Below are positions 11,950 through 22,912 of a stretch of 64,000 bases of DNA, piece by piece (positions within the stretch are counted from its first letter, which is position 1; every line of letters begins with the position of its first letter). The notes beneath the pieces are model-generated. The model did not search any database and was not told the DNA's origin. It saw nothing but the letters and a program-made list of their open reading frames with translations. This DNA comes from Nepenthes gracilis. Taxonomy: Eukaryota > Streptophyta > Magnoliopsida > Caryophyllales > Nepenthaceae. Where the stretch lies: positions 11,969,041 to 12,033,040 of the forward strand of contig BSYO01000038.1 of assembly GCA_033239525.1 (NCBI GenBank), given 5' to 3'. A program made the translations under genes and the position numbers.

Positions 11950-13600
11950 TATTCAAAGCAAGGCAAATGCGAAGTTGACAAAAGAAGGGAGGTAAAAAGC
12001 CACGTTGGAAAACTAGATGTGAATGTCCTGTTAAGATGAAATGCATATTGATAAGAGAGAGCACGACTATTGTTGTAAAAAAATTCGTGGGGAAGCATAG
12101 CCATGACCTAGAGCTTCACAAAACATGGCATATATTGAGATCTCAAATGCAGGTTTCAAGTGTGTAAGGTTATATTATTGAGATGGCCCAAAATGTTGGT
12201 TTAAGACCTCATGATCCTCATTAGTTAATGGTAATGGAGGCTGATGGTAGGGGGAATGTGGGATTTATGACAGAAGATCAAAAATCGTATCTTCGAGCTA
12301 GAAGGCAGTGGAGTATGCAGTGTGGTAAGGTATGTGTCATACTAACATACTTTTGTAATTAAGAAACAAAAAACATACAATTTTTTAATGCTATTCAACT
12401 TGATATAGATGAACTGATAACAAATATCTTTTACGCTAATATAGAGATGGTTGCTGATTATGTGACCTTCGGGGATGATGTGATATTTGACATAACATAT
12501 GGAACGAACAAAAATTTAAGACCATTTGGTGTTTTCATCGGGTTTAGCCATCATAGATAAATGGTCATATTTAGTACTGCTTTATTGTATGATGAGATTG
12601 CGAAATCTTTTATATGGTTGTTTAAGACATTTTTAAAATACCATTGTGGATGGGCACCTAATACCATTTTTGCCGATCAAGATGCCACAATGGCCAAAGT
12701 AATTAGTTCGGTAATACCCCGTACTTTTTATAGCTTGTGCACATGGCATATTTTACAGAATGCTACAAAGTATTAAGCTTCTCATCCAAAGCTATTTCAC
12801 AATTTTATAAGATGTATACATAAAATTGATGATCCTGCAGATTTTAAAGATTTATGAGTTACAGTGGTCTCCAATAAAGAAGCTTCTCATACACGTTTAT
12901 GGATAAAAGGCATATATAGTATACATTTTAAGTGAACCTTATGTTATATGAAAAATGCCTTTACTATGGGTATACAAAGCACTCAACTATCAGAAAGCTT
13001 AAACAATAACCTGAAATTTTATTTAAAATGGGATTTAAATATGAGAGATTTCTTTTATTATTTCAATAGAGTGTTTGATAATAAGAGGTACAAAGAACTG
13101 ATGGCCGATTTTGCATATAGACAGAAGATTTTAGATTTTATTATGAGCCACTGTCTTTTATGATTCAAGCTTCAAATTAGATTTATATCCCAACCATGTT
13201 TAAAATGGTTCAGAAAGAATTGCCTAAGGTCATGGGTTGGCGTATCGTTTTTCATACTGATCTTATTCATATCATGATTTATTACATGGATCCGAGGAAT
13301 GAAGTTATTGTTATCTTTAATGAATCAAGTAAAAAAATTGATTATAGTTGTCAAAAATTTTAAAATATCGAAATATTGTGTTTACATGCTTTTGTAATTT
13401 TAAATGTCCTTGGTTTGAATGTTATTCTTGACCACTATATTATGGTGAGATGGACCGAAAACGTGAGACATTGCAGTGAGACTGTTGTTGCACCTGAAAT
13501 TCAGAACAATGAGGACGACTCGCGTACATGGTTTGGGAGATTGACTGATAATTTTATGCGAAATTGTATCCAGATAGAATCTACATCAAGTGGTTAGGAA
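11950..13600 (+). pseudogene. FAR1/FRS-like MULE transposase relic
   Basis: Decayed MULE-type transposase of the FHY3/FAR1 family (zinc-finger DNA binding plus DDE nuclease in autonomous MULEs). Domains in order: an N-terminal CPVKMK...KFVGKHSHDL segment like the FAR1 DNA-binding domain (about 12000-12120); LRARRQW (about 12293); a MULE catalytic-domain stretch with RPFGVFIGF, ALLYDE, FADQDATMAK and LCTWHI (12440-12775); a further transposase segment (12948-13163); and a SWIM-like C-terminal part followed by DHYIMVRWT (13340-13480). Many in-frame stops and shifts separate the blocks, and the SWIM cysteines are not all intact. It is either a dead MULE or a dead FRS gene derived from one. Terminal inverted repeats were not found. 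Confidence 0.8.
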
Positions 13601-14205
13601 AAAATAAAGAAAATTGCTATAAGAATTAATAAAATTGTGGATGAATTTTGTAACCTTAATCTCGAAAAAGGGACGAGCAAGAGGCATCATATATGGAGAA
13701 CATCCCGAAGGAAATTATGGACGGATTAGTGAAAGGCATGAAATAATGTGTTGAGCGAAAGGCCACAAGAAGATCTAAAAGTTGTATTATGAAAATTAAA
13801 CACAAAAAGCCGATATATTTGTTTAATGTATTGTTTATCATTAGTTCTATTGATGATTATTTTATATTCCAATGTAGTGGCCTACTTTTCTTTAATGATA
13901 TGTTAGCTGTTACATGTTGTCCTCTTGTAGGATTCAGGTTGTTCATCATCACGACTACATGCTACCCCACCGGGACAGTAGCTTCAGGCCATGCAATATT
14001 TGTAGCCAATGACATATACATAGTTGCTAGCAGTATACTAACACAATTACTGATAGGTTTCTTTATTTTTGTTTCAAAAATATTATAAATGACTAACATG
14101 TTTTATTTTACTTGTGAAATACAAGTTATATTAAATAATCTTTGTCTATTATAGGGATAATAATTGCATATTCTGTTGTATGGACCCGTATATTTCAAAG
14201 GATAC
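13601..14205. other. Spacer between the transposase relic and the SKP1-like pseudogene
   Basis: AT-rich. 13600-13780 may be the frayed 3' end of the transposase relic (continuing codon-like sequence with stops). 13900-14060 shows no recognisable product. Confidence 0.4.
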
Positions 14206-14965
14206 TATAGCAGCTCTTCCAAGTTTCAAATTTTTCCACAGTCCAAACTAACAATGGAGCGGCTTTCGAGGTCGACAAAGCAGTCGCGTCAATGTAACAG
14301 ACGATCAAGCACTCACTGTAGGACTGCAATCCCGGCAATGCCATTCCTTTGCCGAACGTCAACAAAACCATTCTCTTGATGGTGATGAGTATTGGAAGAG
14401 ACACACCGAGCCTCGGAATTGTCATGATAGTTCCGAAAAGGATTCTTTAAGAGAGTGGGATTCCGATTTTGTTAAAGTGGATTAGAGCACTCTCTTCGAT
14501 CTCATTCTGGTTAGTGTTCTCAATGCTTCGTCTGATTCTTTTTTTTTTCCCTTTTATGTTCGCTTTACTTGTTAAAATCTTTGCGGTTTTCCTTTTTATG
14601 TTTTCCTTTTATGCAACACATCTATTATTTGTCAAATTGGATTTGTTTTCGATGGACTTGATTTGATTTGTTTTCCGATACTTGGAGGATGAAACCAGGG
14701 TTTCAACAGGTAAGTTTTGAGACATCAATCACTGTTGTTTCGATTAAGACACTAGTTTTATGGGTAGTGTTCTTGAATGCTTGGTTTGATTAGATTTCTT
14801 TGCTCATTCGGCTGCTTCTGGTCAATCTCTGTGGGTTTGAGGTCTCTTTTTGATAAGTTCGTTTTGGTTTTTCTGGTGTTGGGAGCCGAATGAATTTACG
14901 TATTGTTCCAATAGACTACATTGATTTACGTGTTCTTGATACTCAAAACCTTATAAAGAAACTAA

Positions 14966-15257
14966 GGTGGTGTTTGGTTGGAGGGAATAGAAATTCTATT
15001 CCTCCATATTCTTGTGGAATAAGAATTTTAGTTTGGTTCTGAAAGTGAGTTGGAATATGATTTTCGAATGAATAGTTATTCCCGATTACAAGGAATAACT
15101 ATTCATGATGCCACTAGAGTTTTTATTCCTTGTTGGGAAGGAAAGGAATTCCACCCAACTTTTTAATTAACCCAAATTTGTCCTCAATTATTATTATTTT
15201 TATTACTTTTATTATTATTATTATTATTATTATTGTTTTTATTTTTATTTTTATTAC

Positions 15258-15315
<58 letters not shown>

Positions 15316-15403
15316 TTTATTTTTATTATTTTTATTTTTATTATTATTTTATTTTTTATTACTATTATTATTATTATTATTATTATTATTTTATTTTTAT
15401 TAC

Positions 15404-15434
<31 letters not shown>

Positions 15435-15846
15435 TTATTTTTATTACTTTTTATTTTTTATTACTATTATTATTATTGTTTTTATTTTTATTTTTATTAC
15501 TTTTATTATTATTATTATTATTATTTTATTATTTTTATTTTTATTTTATTTTATTTTTTATTACTATTATTATTATTATTTTATTATTATTATTATTATT
15601 TATTATTTTTTATTACTATTATTATTATTATATTATTATTATTATAAGGATAAAAGTGTCATTCCGATAAATTCTCACCTTATTCTTCATGATTACAAAC
15701 CAAACATCGAATATTCTTCCTAACTAATTCTATTCCAACAACCAAACATAGGAATATGATTCCCAACTTTATTCTCATCTAATTCTATTCCCTGGGAATA
15801 ACTATTCTATTCCCACCTTATTCCATTCCAGCAACCAAACGTGCCG
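14966..15846 (+). mobile_element. Tourist-like (PIF/Harbinger) MITE inside the SKP1-like intron
   Basis: Imperfect terminal inverted repeats: GGTGGTGTTTGGTTG on the left and, read on the other strand, CGGCACGTTTGGTTG on the right. TAA lies directly outside each end (14963-14965 and 15847-15849), the 3-bp duplication usual for PIF/Harbinger. Subterminal palindromes built on GAATAACTATTC and GGAATAG words occur near both ends (about 15065-15105 and 15790-15815). No transposase is encoded. Length is about 880 bp, much of it microsatellite. Confidence 0.72.
15187..15645 (+). repeat. Long interrupted (ATT)n microsatellite
   Basis: About 460 bp made almost only of ATT/TTTTATT units. It creates spurious open frames of 197 and 145 codons of poly-Ile and poly-Leu, which are artefacts. 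It lies inside the MITE. Confidence 0.97.
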
Positions 15847-16252
15847 TAAGGGTAATTGACGTAAAACATTAATGTGGTGGTAATGATGACTACTGTTTCT
15901 TCTTTTGGTAGTCATTGTCAGACGGCGTTGGCAACGCGAGTTTCAGGTGGTGTGGTGTTATTAAACCGTCATGAATTAGTCTTCTTTGGGGACTATCGAT
16001 CCATCGAGTCTCATTTGTTTCTGAGAAAATTAATTGGGGGGTGATGATGATGATGGTGTGGTTGGTGTCTCAGGCTGCAAACTATCCGAACATATCAAGC
16101 CTCCTGGACTTGACTTGCCAGACGGTGGCAGACATGATTAAAGAGAAGTCGTCACCTGAAGGGAGATAAGGAAGCTGTTCAACATCCAAAATGATTTTAC
16201 TCGTGAAGAAGAGGAACGAGACAGTTGGGAGAACCATTAGCCATTTGAGTGA

Positions 16253-17852
16253 ATTGTTTCACCTTTCTGTTAATAGCAGTCTGTTTATTTCTGATGGATG
16301 AGGCGAAGGGTCGTTGAATTGGGTTGTTCTGATCTTTTTGTTATCGTCTTCCTATTCTTCCTTCCTTTCATAGGTTAGCTGTTAGATGCAGTCGGCTGCG
16401 GCTCGCAGTCGGTGTAGAATTTCCCAAGCTACATTTCGTTGGAATCCAGAAAAAAGTGCCTGGCCATTCAGAAATTTTGTGCTGTCATATATAGTAAGGG
16501 AGTCATCCCATATGACTTCCTTCGTCAGTAATTGGTTTGAAAAAATCCCGCCGGCCACACACTACCACTGTAGCCGCCCATAGCTAGCAACCCTTTCTGG
16601 TGGCCCACCTTCAACGACGGTAGACTCCCATTGGTCCACAGGTGTAGGATATTTACCTTACTAAAAGAGGGATGGATTAATGTTTTTCAAAAGTAAATAA
16701 AAATTAAATATTATTTTTTTAATATTAAATAACATAACATTGAACGAATTAAACGGCTACGTTTGGGAGGGGTTGAATTTCAAGGAGTAGTCTCTCCAAA
16801 TCCATTGGTCCGCTCCCTCCCTTCGTTAGTATTCTTACAAAACTTCTATTTCCTTTCCAATTGACAAACCAAATAAATTGATATTTATTTTTATCTTATT
16901 CTAAATAATACTTAACCATGTAATATTTAGTTTATTTTAACAAAGTTTTTTCCTTATTAACTAAACATATCGTTTTAGTTCTTAATAAATAACATGCTGC
17001 AACATCTAAATTTTGTTAGGTCAGAGACTGGCAAAAAATAGGCTCTTTGTTTATATATACATATATAGTATTGTCCTGTAACATATCTTATATTTGTCCC
17101 ATGATGCTAAAATACCAAAGTATTTTCTTAAATTATAATCTTAACAAGTGCTAATCTAATGCCCCTTTGTTACAAGAAATGCCCTACCATATATATACAC
17201 ATCGTACCTTTTGGAAACTTTGACACCCAAAGAAACTTTCTGTCTAAACCAGACATACAAAAAGGAACATAATTCAATTCGATCAATCACTAACAGATAA
17301 ACTAAAACGTTAGACAAACTCATGCTCCATGGCTATGGATTCGATGATTAATAATTAGAACATTGGATGGGCTAATCCTGAATCCTCATCCTCATCGTTA
17401 GAGCTTAGCGATTTATTTCTGATGCCTTATCGCAGCCGTTGATTCCCAACATCCAAATTCTGTTCTACTGTCGTAGCTTAGCTGGTACTGATCGGTTCCG
17501 GGTTATTTATCTGTATAAGCACGTATACAGGCATTATGATCAGGTAACCCACAATCTCGTTATTGAAGCCATTGCGTGACCAAAGTCAAGCAACAACATA
17601 ACGAATTATTTCTAAGGCAAATGTGGCTCTCGTTCTTTCCTCGTCAATTTCTGTGGTTTGTCTTTCTCCCCCCGCAAGCGTAAATATAAATTGAGGGGGA
17701 TGAGCCCATTTATCACACAATCTTAACCGCCCATCTTTAAATAATATATTGTAATTAAACTTTTTTTTTTCAGATTAAATATCTATTGTGTTAAAATAAT
17801 TAATTTATAACCGTCCATTTTTTAATAGACGGTTATAATTAAATGACGGAGA
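16253..17852. other. Intergenic sequence, no gene recognised
   Basis: It contains short open frames only (65 codons at 16386) with no family resemblance. 17400-17700 is less AT-rich but has no readable product. It ends at the target-site duplication of the next element. Confidence 0.45.
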
Positions 17853-17857
17853 TGCTC
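17853..17857. repeat. Target-site duplication TGCTC (left)
   Basis: TGCTC directly before the 5' LTR start TGTTAC. The same five bases follow the 3' LTR at 23382-23386. Confidence 0.92.
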
Positions 17858-18322
17858 TGTTACGGTTCCGGGACTCCTCAACGGTTTGCCGGCAGTAGTT
17901 TCAAGTTACACAGGGGAGCGGTTCTGTTAGGATGTTAATTTGGTTCTACACACGTGTACTATTCTATTAATTTGTTCCGATAAATTTGTATTCTTGAGTC
18001 GTTAGGCTGTTATTGCTGTTGGCCATTGATTCTATGGGCCATGTATGGATTGTTATTAGGTTGTTAAGCCAGGTATGCTTTGTTATTAGATTGTTAATTT
18101 TATATATATATAGCTCATTCTATGCAAGGCAGGAGGATATTGAGAAAGCATTTCATTTCCTCTCTCTCTCTTTCGTTTTCTCTGCCCCTTTCCTGTTTTT
18201 CCTGCTTTTTCCTTCTTTTCTCTACTTCCCCTGCTGCCCTCCTTTGCCAGAACTCCATTCTCTTCATTCCTCTCACATTCTCACCGGCAATGGAGCATGG
18301 TACCGTCATAGAGCACGTATCA
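17858..18322 (+). repeat. 5' LTR of the non-autonomous gypsy element (465 bp)
   Basis: It starts TGTTAC and ends at ATCA before the primer site. It contains TATATATATA near 18105 and a long CT-rich tract (18155-18290). It is very similar to 22913-23381. Confidence 0.9.
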
Positions 18323-18658
18323 AATGATGCTTCCATTGAGACAAAAACAGATGAGACACTGATCGAAGAACGAGTACTCGATGCACTCGAAGCGTCCATC
18401 ACTGAGCTTGCCAACACGATAAAGGACTTACGGCGGGCTACCAACCGACTTGTCACCAACTCGTCTACCATGGCTTCAACCACAGCACAAATCCGATCGT
18501 CCATCACTGAACTCAGCCAATCGCTCCATAGAATTGAGCAACAACAGCATCGAGCATATCCAACAGAATCGCCACATGCTGCAGGTAACACTTCTAACAC
18601 TTTCACCATTGAACCAATTCAAACCTCCTTCACTGAAATTTTGCCTTCCTTGGCTTGA
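18291..18658 (+). CDS. Gag-leader-like ORF of the non-autonomous element
   Basis: An ATG at 18291 opens about 122 codons rich in Ser, Thr, Glu and Gln, predicted helical or coiled (EERVLDALEASITELAN...). It straddles the LTR end and the primer site, so part of the frame is LTR-encoded. The gypsy element at 40004 begins in a similar way, with a short acidic helical segment followed by LSEIL-type residues; here ITELSQS and FTEILPSL. No capsid or zinc-knuckle part follows. It is probably the remnant of a gag N-terminus. Confidence 0.45.
18323..18343 (+). promoter_or_regulatory. Primer-binding-site candidate
   Basis: ATGATGCTTCCATTGAGAC lies immediately after the 5' LTR. It matches, with few changes, TTGGTGCTCTCATTGAGAC at the same place in the gypsy element at 40004. 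The priming tRNA was not identified. Confidence 0.65.
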
Positions 18659-18659
18659 A

Positions 18660-20344
18660 TCGAGAAACTATCTCCACATGCATCACTTTATTCCCAAATC
18701 GATGAGCAACCTCCCACCGCACATTTGCAAAATCTTCCTTTACCACACAATCTTCTGCCCGATTTGCTGATTGGGACCTTAAATCCTGCCAAAATAGCCT
18801 CACACTGTGTGTGTGGATTGTGTCTCCACTGCAAAACGTTTCACGGCTCTGTCCAGGATCTCGTCCCACTTATAGAGGCCGCCCCCATGTCACTGCACTC
18901 CTAACGGGTCCGTTTCCATAAACGAATACTTAGAATATAGGGTCAAGAGTCTCCCCTGTTCTTCCAGCTCCCTCACAGTTCACAACTTCCATCACTGGTG
19001 TGGTGTCAGTGACAATTTTTGCTCCTATGGATTTGTGGATCTGTGGAGATGTGAATTTTCGAAAACTGTCCAGCAATAGGGTATTTTCAGACGATGGCCT
19101 AGGTAAAACTCTTACTCATGTTTCTACTCCATCGTTGCAAGAACTGAATAATTCTCAGCCTAAGGTGTTGAAATTCAACCCGTTGCAAGACACACTTAAG
19201 GATCCTGGCGACATAAGGGTTGGCGAGAGTGACCACAATGTTCTTCGACACTTCACCTTGAGTGCAGGGACTGTTTTGAATTTTATGACTGCCATATTTG
19301 GTGCTATTGTTGGCCAAGACATTGTTAAGGCCTGATTAGTAAGTTCCATCCACATTTTCAGTTCTTCTACTTCAATTCTACCGATCCTCTGTCCTCTCAA
19401 CACTTAGATCCAAATGACTTCTAGCCCTTCCAAAAGAATTATGACGCCCTGATTTCTATTTTTGGATCCAAGCTGCAGAAAAACATTGTGGTTGCAAGAG
19501 TGTTCATGGTAGGTTTGAGTGCTCAGGGATGTGAATTTCTAAAGTATGTGGCATATGTGGGTGTGTCTTGCTGTAACAAAAGTAAGTTCACAATTTCAAC
19601 TAGTAACATCATCGAGGACAACAATCATAACGTGCACCTTCGTTTTTGTGATTAGAACATGGGACAGGCAAAATCAATGGATACTACAACAGCTACTTGC
19701 TCTTCCCAGGCGATGGCACAAATCACCATTTTCACTGAACCAGATTCTCCATTGGCACTTCTCCACCTCATTCCACTCCGACTCTTAGAAGTGAACTCGA
19801 TTCCTCCACTAAAGAACAACATTGGTTGGTGTATATATGCTTTCATCAATTCCTCCTCATTAGAAGATCATATTAGTTGCAGGCAGCATAGGCTCGATGA
19901 GGGAGCAATTGTGCTCTCGGAATCAATAAATGGTGTGGCTGTCTCAATATCTTTTTCATCTTTGTTGCAGCTTGATTGTGATAGAAAATCAATTCAGGAT
20001 GCAATATGACATTTCCCATTAGTTGATCTGATTGAGTGGTGCGATGATGTGCAGGCTGCTCCATGTTGTGCAATTAGAGACGTGAGGAGCAGCACTGATC
20101 CTGTGTACAATGTGCTGAACCATTGCAGACATGCTTTCTTGTGGTGGAAGGGTGGTCAACGGTAAGATATTTGTTCCATTTGTAGAATTTCACTTCCATT
20201 GGGTGGTAGTCGACTACGGTTTCGTCTTTATTATGAGTGTGTTGCGGCTGATCATATAAACTAGGCAGATGTTTGTATGAATGATAGCGTGGTGTCCAGT
20301 AACCTAGTTATTGTTATTTTGCTGGGTGAGGTGGTGGTCAAAGA
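18660..20344 (+). other. Interior of the non-autonomous element, content unknown
   Basis: GC content and codon-like texture are higher than in flanking DNA, and several short frames (111 codons at 19000, 116 at 19659) are open. None shows a motif I recognise. Candidates are captured host sequence or an uncharacterised non-autonomous interior. Confidence 0.4.
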
Positions 20345-20893
20345 ATGGTGCAAGTGGTCCTTTCCACAATGGACTTATACTGTGGAGATTGCTGTGATGC
20401 ATTCACTCCTCATACCTTCAGGAAAACTATTTGGATTATCTACTGTGCTGAGAATGTCCAGTGGTTCCATTCTGCAAAGCTTGATGATCTGCATCATCTT
20501 TTAGCAATTACCAACTCATGGGACCTATCCTTTAATGCCAAGGCTGCTAATATTCTAAACGACAGTGCATTCTTCCATTTTGAGCTCCCTGTTGAAAATA
20601 TTCTAAACGCTGCTCTTAAGGATGCTCTCAGGTTATTGTCACCTCGTCTTGCCCTGGTTGACGCCTATTTGACTTGGCAACCACCAAGGCAGTGGCTGAT
20701 CCATTTATCCATGGAGAAACCAAATACCAACTGTTCAATGGAGGCCCCCACGGTAATAGAAGCCTCACGGCAATCAGATTTGACGATGGCATTGATTAAG
20801 AAGCACCCTCAAGTTGCAATTACTGGGGTTGTCTGTTTTGAGGTCATTACTAGTACTACAATAAGTTGTGGTCTGTTAGAGACTTTTATCTAA
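20345..20893 (+). CDS. 182-codon ORF of unknown function in the element interior
   Basis: The longest non-repetitive ORF in the window that I could not assign. It has three Cys within the first 20 residues (YCGDCC), several Trp, and an alternating hydrophobic stretch NAALKDALRLLSPRLAL. No retroelement motif is present. Its last seven codons come from the LTR inserted at 20874, so the original frame was longer or ended elsewhere. It could be captured gene sequence or chance. Whether it is expressed is unknown. Confidence 0.35.
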   Translation: MVQVVLSTMDLYCGDCCDAFTPHTFRKTIWIIYCAENVQWFHSAKLDDLHHLLAITNSWDLSFNAKAANILNDSAFFHFELPVENILNAALKDALRLLSPRLALVDAYLTWQPPRQWLIHLSMEKPNTNCSMEAPTVIEASRQSDLTMALIKKHPQVAITGVVCFEVITSTTISCGLLETFI

Positions 20894-22515
20894 TTGGCAT
20901 ATTATGTGACCATATGTATTATTGTATCGATGTCGGGTTGTGGGTTGTCAGTTTAAAGTCATTTGGTCCGCTCTCGGTCGCTCGAGCCCATCAAAGCCTG
21001 CCAGCTCGCCATGAGGCTCGTTTCCGCTCGGCGCAAAAACGGAATGGTGGCCGCTTACTTTTGTCGCTCGCTAGCAGCTTGAGTAGAAAAAGCAAGAGGG
21101 TGCCCGCTCGTTGCTCGCCCTCGGCCCAGCCCGCGCGCTCGAGCCCCACTCGGCGCCGGTGCAACGGGCAGATTTTTTGAACGCGTTTTTGGCTCTACTA
21201 TAAATTCATACCTTATTTTCTTAAAACCCTAAGCACACCACAGCCTTTGTTGATATCTGGTGAAGTCATTAAACTTGAGAAGAAAGCCTTACATGCTTCA
21301 TTGATTTAGCTTCTCTTGAGAAAACCAAAAGACATAACTTTGAGCTTCATGATTTAAGGAGTTTTCTCACCATTTTTCTTTTTTTTTCCCCATTTAAACT
21401 TTCATCCTTCTACCTTCGTTGGAGACGTTGGTTCGTGAAGAAGTAGATCCGATATTGGTTGGCAATTCAAGTGGCATGAGAGGGAAGATTGACGTGAAGA
21501 CCAGGAAGGTGTCAGGTTCAGTTCTTGACGGCGAAATCAAGAATTCCTTGGTAGGGATCACGTCGTGTGGGAGTAAATCGGTAAAATTAGCGCATCGTTA
21601 CCATCCGATCTGTAAGTTGATTTTCATAGTGCATTGCTTCCCTGGCCGTTAAAACCCGGAGTGTTTTTCTCGATACCATGGGTATCGAGTTTTCACTTCG
21701 TCACCAAAAATCACGCATTTACCTTTATTGCTTATAATTATTTGTATCGTGCATACTTTGTATCTCGTTAACATCTAGAATTAAATATCCTTTACGTGTA
21801 TTGGATATTTATTTGTTTTTGCTTCCGCTTTATTTTTCGGGGTTAAAACTTGAACGCATTTTTTGCTCCACTATAAATTCATACTTTATTTTCTTGAAAC
21901 CCTAAGCACACCACAGCCTTTGTTGACATCTGGTGAAGCCATTAAACTTGAGAAGAAAGCCTTACATGCTTCATTGATTTAGCTTCTCTTGAGAAAACCA
22001 AAAGACATAACTTTGAGCTTCATGATTTAAGGAGTTTTCACACCATTTCTCTTTTTCTTTTTCCATTCAAACTTTCATCCTTCTACCTTCGTTGGAGACG
22101 TTGGTTCGTGAAGAAGGAGATCCGATCGTGGTTGGCAATTCAAGTGGTACGAGAGGGAAGATTGACGTGAAGATCGGAAGGTGTCCGGTTTTGTTTCTGT
22201 GGGCAAATCCAAGGAGTTCCTTGGTAGGGATCACGTGTGACGGGAATAAGTAATTTAGGTTATTGGCGTCGTTCACCCGTCCGTAAGTTGATTTTCATAG
22301 TGCATTGCTTCCCTGGCCTTGAAGCCCGGAGTGTTTTTCTCAATACCGTGGGTATCGAGTTTTCACTTCATCACCAAAAAACGCGCATTTACCTTTATTG
22401 CTTATAATTATTTGTATCGTGCATGCTTGGTATCTCGTTAACATCTAGAATTAAATATCCTTTACGTGAATTGGATATTTATTTATTTTTTATTCCGCTT
22501 TATTTTTCGGGGTCG
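20874..22515 (+). mobile_element. LTR-family copy B, nested, with an internal 673-bp tandem duplication
   Basis: It starts TGTTAGAGACTTTTATC and runs through the same blocks as copy A (5456-6460, opposite strand): GTCGGGTTGTGGGTTGTC, a GC-rich block (20965-21178), then CTACTATAAATTC as a TATA-like box. From the TATA region on, the sequence occurs twice in a row (21181-21853 and 21854-22515), ending each time in CGCTTTATTTTTCGGGGT. The first unit is therefore about 970 bp, the size of copy A. It interrupts the gypsy interior. The target duplication is unclear. Confidence 0.8.
21181..22515 (+). repeat. Tandem pair of 673-bp units
   Basis: ACGCGTTTTTGGCTCTACTA at 21181 corresponds to ACGCATTTTTTGCTCCACTA at 21854, a period of 673 bp. 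Similarity continues to the CGGGGT end of each unit, with scattered substitutions. The unit begins at the TATA-like box, so each copy would carry its own core promoter. Confidence 0.9.
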
Positions 22516-22789
22516 AAACTTGATTGTCCACGTTAGCACCAAAACGTGTTTTTTCATGGTCTAATGAACAATCAGGATTATCCTAATACAGCATGTCTGG
22601 AAGAGAATGCTTCATTGTTTAGTCCACACTATTACGGTTGTCTCCTCCATGTGTATCTTGCCCTTCAGTTGGCTGATCAACATCCGCCAAAATTTTAGAT
22701 AGGGAGCAGTGACAATATGACGTGGAAAGTGACATGATTGATAGCATTTTCAAGAAAGCTCCAGAGGCCTAGTGCCAAATTTATTCTTC

Positions 22790-22912
22790 ACCCACTTGTC
22801 TAATGGCTATCTCACTCGAGCACTACGGCTACATGGAAAGTGACAACGACGCTTCACTACGACTTCTCCTTCCTCAACCTTGAGGACAATGTTCTCTTAA
22901 AAAGGAGGGCAA
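22790..22912 (+). other. 3' internal end of the element: chromodomain-tail-like remnant and polypurine tract
   Basis: Codons reading ATWKV...FLNLEDNV at about 22828-22893 match the end of gypsy chromoviral polyproteins and the equivalent tail at about 45000-45066 (EATWE...FNLEDNV). A purine-rich run, AAAAAGGAGGG, follows just before the 3' LTR and is a suitable plus-strand primer. Confidence 0.6.

Larger units (their letters stand above)
14206..16252 (+). pseudogene. SKP1: SKP1-like (ASK) pseudogene, two exons
   Basis: SKP1 links cullin-1 to F-box proteins in SCF ubiquitin ligases. Exon 1 (about 14206-14509) reads SSSSK, AAFEVDKAVA, QTIKH, NAIPLPNV and WDSDFVKVD, then TLFDLIL up to a GT donor. 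Exon 2 (16074-16252) resumes AANYPNI, then [29 protein letters not shown] and a terminal PFE. The order and the intron position match plant SKP1 genes. Defects: no ATG at the expected start; stops after AVASM, before the QTIKH block's end, in KVD*ST and just before PFE; frameshifts in the middle of exon 1 and after KEKSSPE in exon 2. Retention of the intron argues for DNA duplication, not retrocopying. The intron (14510-16073) is enlarged by a MITE. Confidence 0.88.

Noticed and set aside
15130..15723. Open frames of 197 and 145 codons
   Set aside because: They are translations of the (ATT)n tract (poly-Ile, poly-Leu, poly-Phe), with no coding signal outside it.
18115..18609. 164-codon - strand ORF
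   Set aside because: Antisense to the LTR pyrimidine tract and gag start; Glu/Arg-rich from the CT tract and without a family.
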